From positions 1 to 14,463 of the forward strand of contig CAVCPW010000156.1 of NCBI GenBank assembly GCA_963604075.1: a stretch of DNA of 14,463 nucleotides, given 5' to 3'. This document shows positions 13,286 through 14,463 of this stretch, piece by piece. A program made the position numbers and the translations under genes. The notes under the pieces were generated by a model. That model worked only from the letters and a program-made list of their open reading frames with translations, was not told where the DNA came from and ran no database searches. Origin of the DNA: Anthropogastromicrobium sp963604075 (GTDB taxonomy: Bacteria; Bacillota; Clostridia; Lachnospirales; Lachnospiraceae). Position 1 is the stretch's first letter, and each line of letters opens with the position of its first letter.

Positions 13286-14352
13286 CTTACTTTTCCTCCC
13301 TTATGTAACTTCTTCTGGGCAAATGCCTTGAATATATGTGAGATTGCGATAATTAAAACAATCGCACCCATTATAATATCAAGAACCTCCTTCGGTGCTC
13401 CGACAAGGTTTAACTTGGAACCGCCATACTTCATTGCACCATAGAACAAGCCTGCAAAGATACATCCGATTGGGTTGGAGCTTGCAATCAACGCAACTGT
13501 AATTCCCTGGAATCCAAAGCTTTCCTGTCCGGAAAACTGTGCGATATGCATTGCATTTCCAAGAATCTGAATTGCGCCTCCGATACCTGCTAACGCACCT
13601 GAAATTGCAAGTGCCTTCATAACTGATGCGCCCGCATTAATACCGCCATATTCCGCTGCATGGTTATTGAAACCAACACTTCGAAGCTCATAACCAAGCG
13701 TTGTCTTATTAATAATGTACCAGATAATTATCGCAGCAATCAGTGCAAGGATAATACCGTAGTTTGTAGAACTGCATCCGGTCATCTGACGCACTGACAG
13801 TGGCATCAACATCTTCGCGTTATCCAAGATATCAATTGTTGTTTCCTTTGCATTTGCCTTGATACCCGGAAGATTTACCACATAATTTGACAGATAATAT
13901 GCAATCCAGTTCATCATAATAAACGAAAGGACCTCATTAATTCCTTTCTTCACCTTTAACAGACCACAAAATGCAGACCATAGCGCACCTGCTGCTGCAG
14001 CAGCAATCAGGCACAACGGAACAGTAATGATCGATGGAAGCGGACACCACAAACCAACTAATGTTGCTGCGAGACTTCCTACTACAAACTGTCCTTCTGC
14101 TCCGATGTTAAACACACCTGTACGAAATGAGAAAGCAACACTAAGACCGGTAAAAATAAGAGGCGTTGCATATACAACGGACCAGGCTATGAACTTTGGC
14201 TTACTGAAAATACCAGTAATAAGTTTTGCGTAAATAGTACCAGGATTCAGTCCTGCAATGGCAAGAATAATTGCACCTGTCAGAAATCCAATCAGGATTG
14301 CTAAAAGCGTGTAGACAATATTTCCTTCTAATATGCTTTTCTTATGCTTCAT
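13282..14352 (-). CDS. nupP: Nucleoside ABC transporter permease, NupP/YufP family
   Basis: This 356-residue permease is the partner of NupQ. A short basic N-terminus (MKHKKS) leads into a first membrane helix at about 13-33. The signature RTGVFNIGAEGQFVVGS is at about 77-93, and LKVKKGINEVLSFIMMNWIA at about 132-151 is another family mark. The remaining chain is a series of hydrophobic segments. The product is longer than NupQ, as is usual for this subunit. AGGAGG lies about nine bases before the ATG, inside the end of the ATPase gene, which it overlaps by 11 bases. This supports tight coupling of the three genes. Confidence 0.92.
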   Translation of the reverse strand: MKHKKSILEGNIVYTLLAILIGFLTGAIILAIAGLNPGTIYAKLITGIFSKPKFIAWSVVYATPLIFTGLSVAFSFRTGVFNIGAEGQFVVGSLAATLVGLWCPLPSIITVPLCLIAAAAAGALWSAFCGLLKVKKGINEVLSFIMMNWIAYYLSNYVVNLPGIKANAKETTIDILDNAKMLMPLSVRQMTGCSSTNYGIILALIAAIIIWYIINKTTLGYELRSVGFNNHAAEYGGINAGASVMKALAISGALAGIGGAIQILGNAMHIAQFSGQESFGFQGITVALIASSNPIGCIFAGLFYGAMKYGGSKLNLVGAPKEVLDIIMGAIVLIIAISHIFKAFAQKKLHKGGKVR

Positions 14353-14463
14353 GATGCTTTCCTCCTGCCATCATAATTCCAAGGGTCTTCTCATCTGCAC
14401 CTGCTGCCGGCATGCTTCCGGTGATCTGACCATCAAAAATAACCTCGATACGGTCGGATACAC
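14342..14463 (-). CDS. nupO: Nucleoside ABC transporter ATP-binding protein, C-terminal fragment (NupO/YufO type)
   Basis: Only the last 39 codons are present; the rest lies beyond the right edge. The fragment reads SDRIEVIFDGQITGSMPAA, then ADEKTLGIMMAGG, and ends KHHEA. The SDRI-VI-DGxI segment followed by LGxxMAGG is the usual end of the duplicated ATPase of BmpA-type nucleoside and sugar importers. Its stop codon overlaps the start of nupP. Identification rests on this tail and on the neighbouring permeases. Confidence 0.8.
   Translation of the reverse strand, partial: VSDRIEVIFDGQITGSMPAAGADEKTLGIMMAGGKHHEA

Overview
The window looks like a chromosomal segment of a low-GC, anaerobic Firmicute, most likely a gut Lachnospiraceae (Roseburia/Agathobacter/Blautia type). 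This is inferred from gene content: a CUT1 sugar transporter of the LplB/LplC type next to an AraC regulator, a Bacillus-type class III fructose-bisphosphatase, a nupOPQ-like nucleoside transporter, strong AGGAGG ribosome binding sites, and A+T-rich spacers with sigma-A promoters. No rRNA, tRNA, insertion sequence, prophage gene or CRISPR array is visible.

Layout. Positions 2-106 (+) are the 3' end of a 4Fe-4S ferredoxin-domain gene. The spacer 107-386 holds a long stem-loop, one copy of a dispersed repeat and a bidirectional terminator. Positions 387-4103 (-) form a three-gene carbohydrate ABC uptake operon in the order permease (LplB-like), permease (LplC-like), solute-binding lipoprotein. 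It has no ATPase gene of its own. An AraC-family regulator is divergent at 4356-5309 (+), and the 252-bp spacer carries promoters in both directions. A bidirectional terminator and a second copy of the dispersed repeat separate araC from the convergent glgB.

Positions 5470-7746 (-) encode a glycogen branching enzyme resembling the eukaryotic type. It ends in a basic tail with two AT-hook-like RGRP motifs, the most unusual feature of the window. Upstream lie a class III fructose-1,6-bisphosphatase (7869-9875, -), an unrecognised 495-residue soluble helical protein (10100-11587, -), cytidine deaminase (11837-12262, -), and two nucleoside ABC permeases with the tail of their ATPase (12344 to the right edge, -).

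How the parts fit. The sugar transporter and AraC regulator form a self-contained inducible uptake unit of unknown substrate. Fructose-bisphosphatase and the branching enzyme both concern gluconeogenesis and glucan storage, but each gene seems to be transcribed separately. The nucleoside transporter and cdd look like one salvage operon: import of nucleosides, then deamination of cytidine to uridine. Convergent gene pairs and most same-strand units are bounded by recognisable stem-loop terminators. There is no gene-free stretch above 300 bases.
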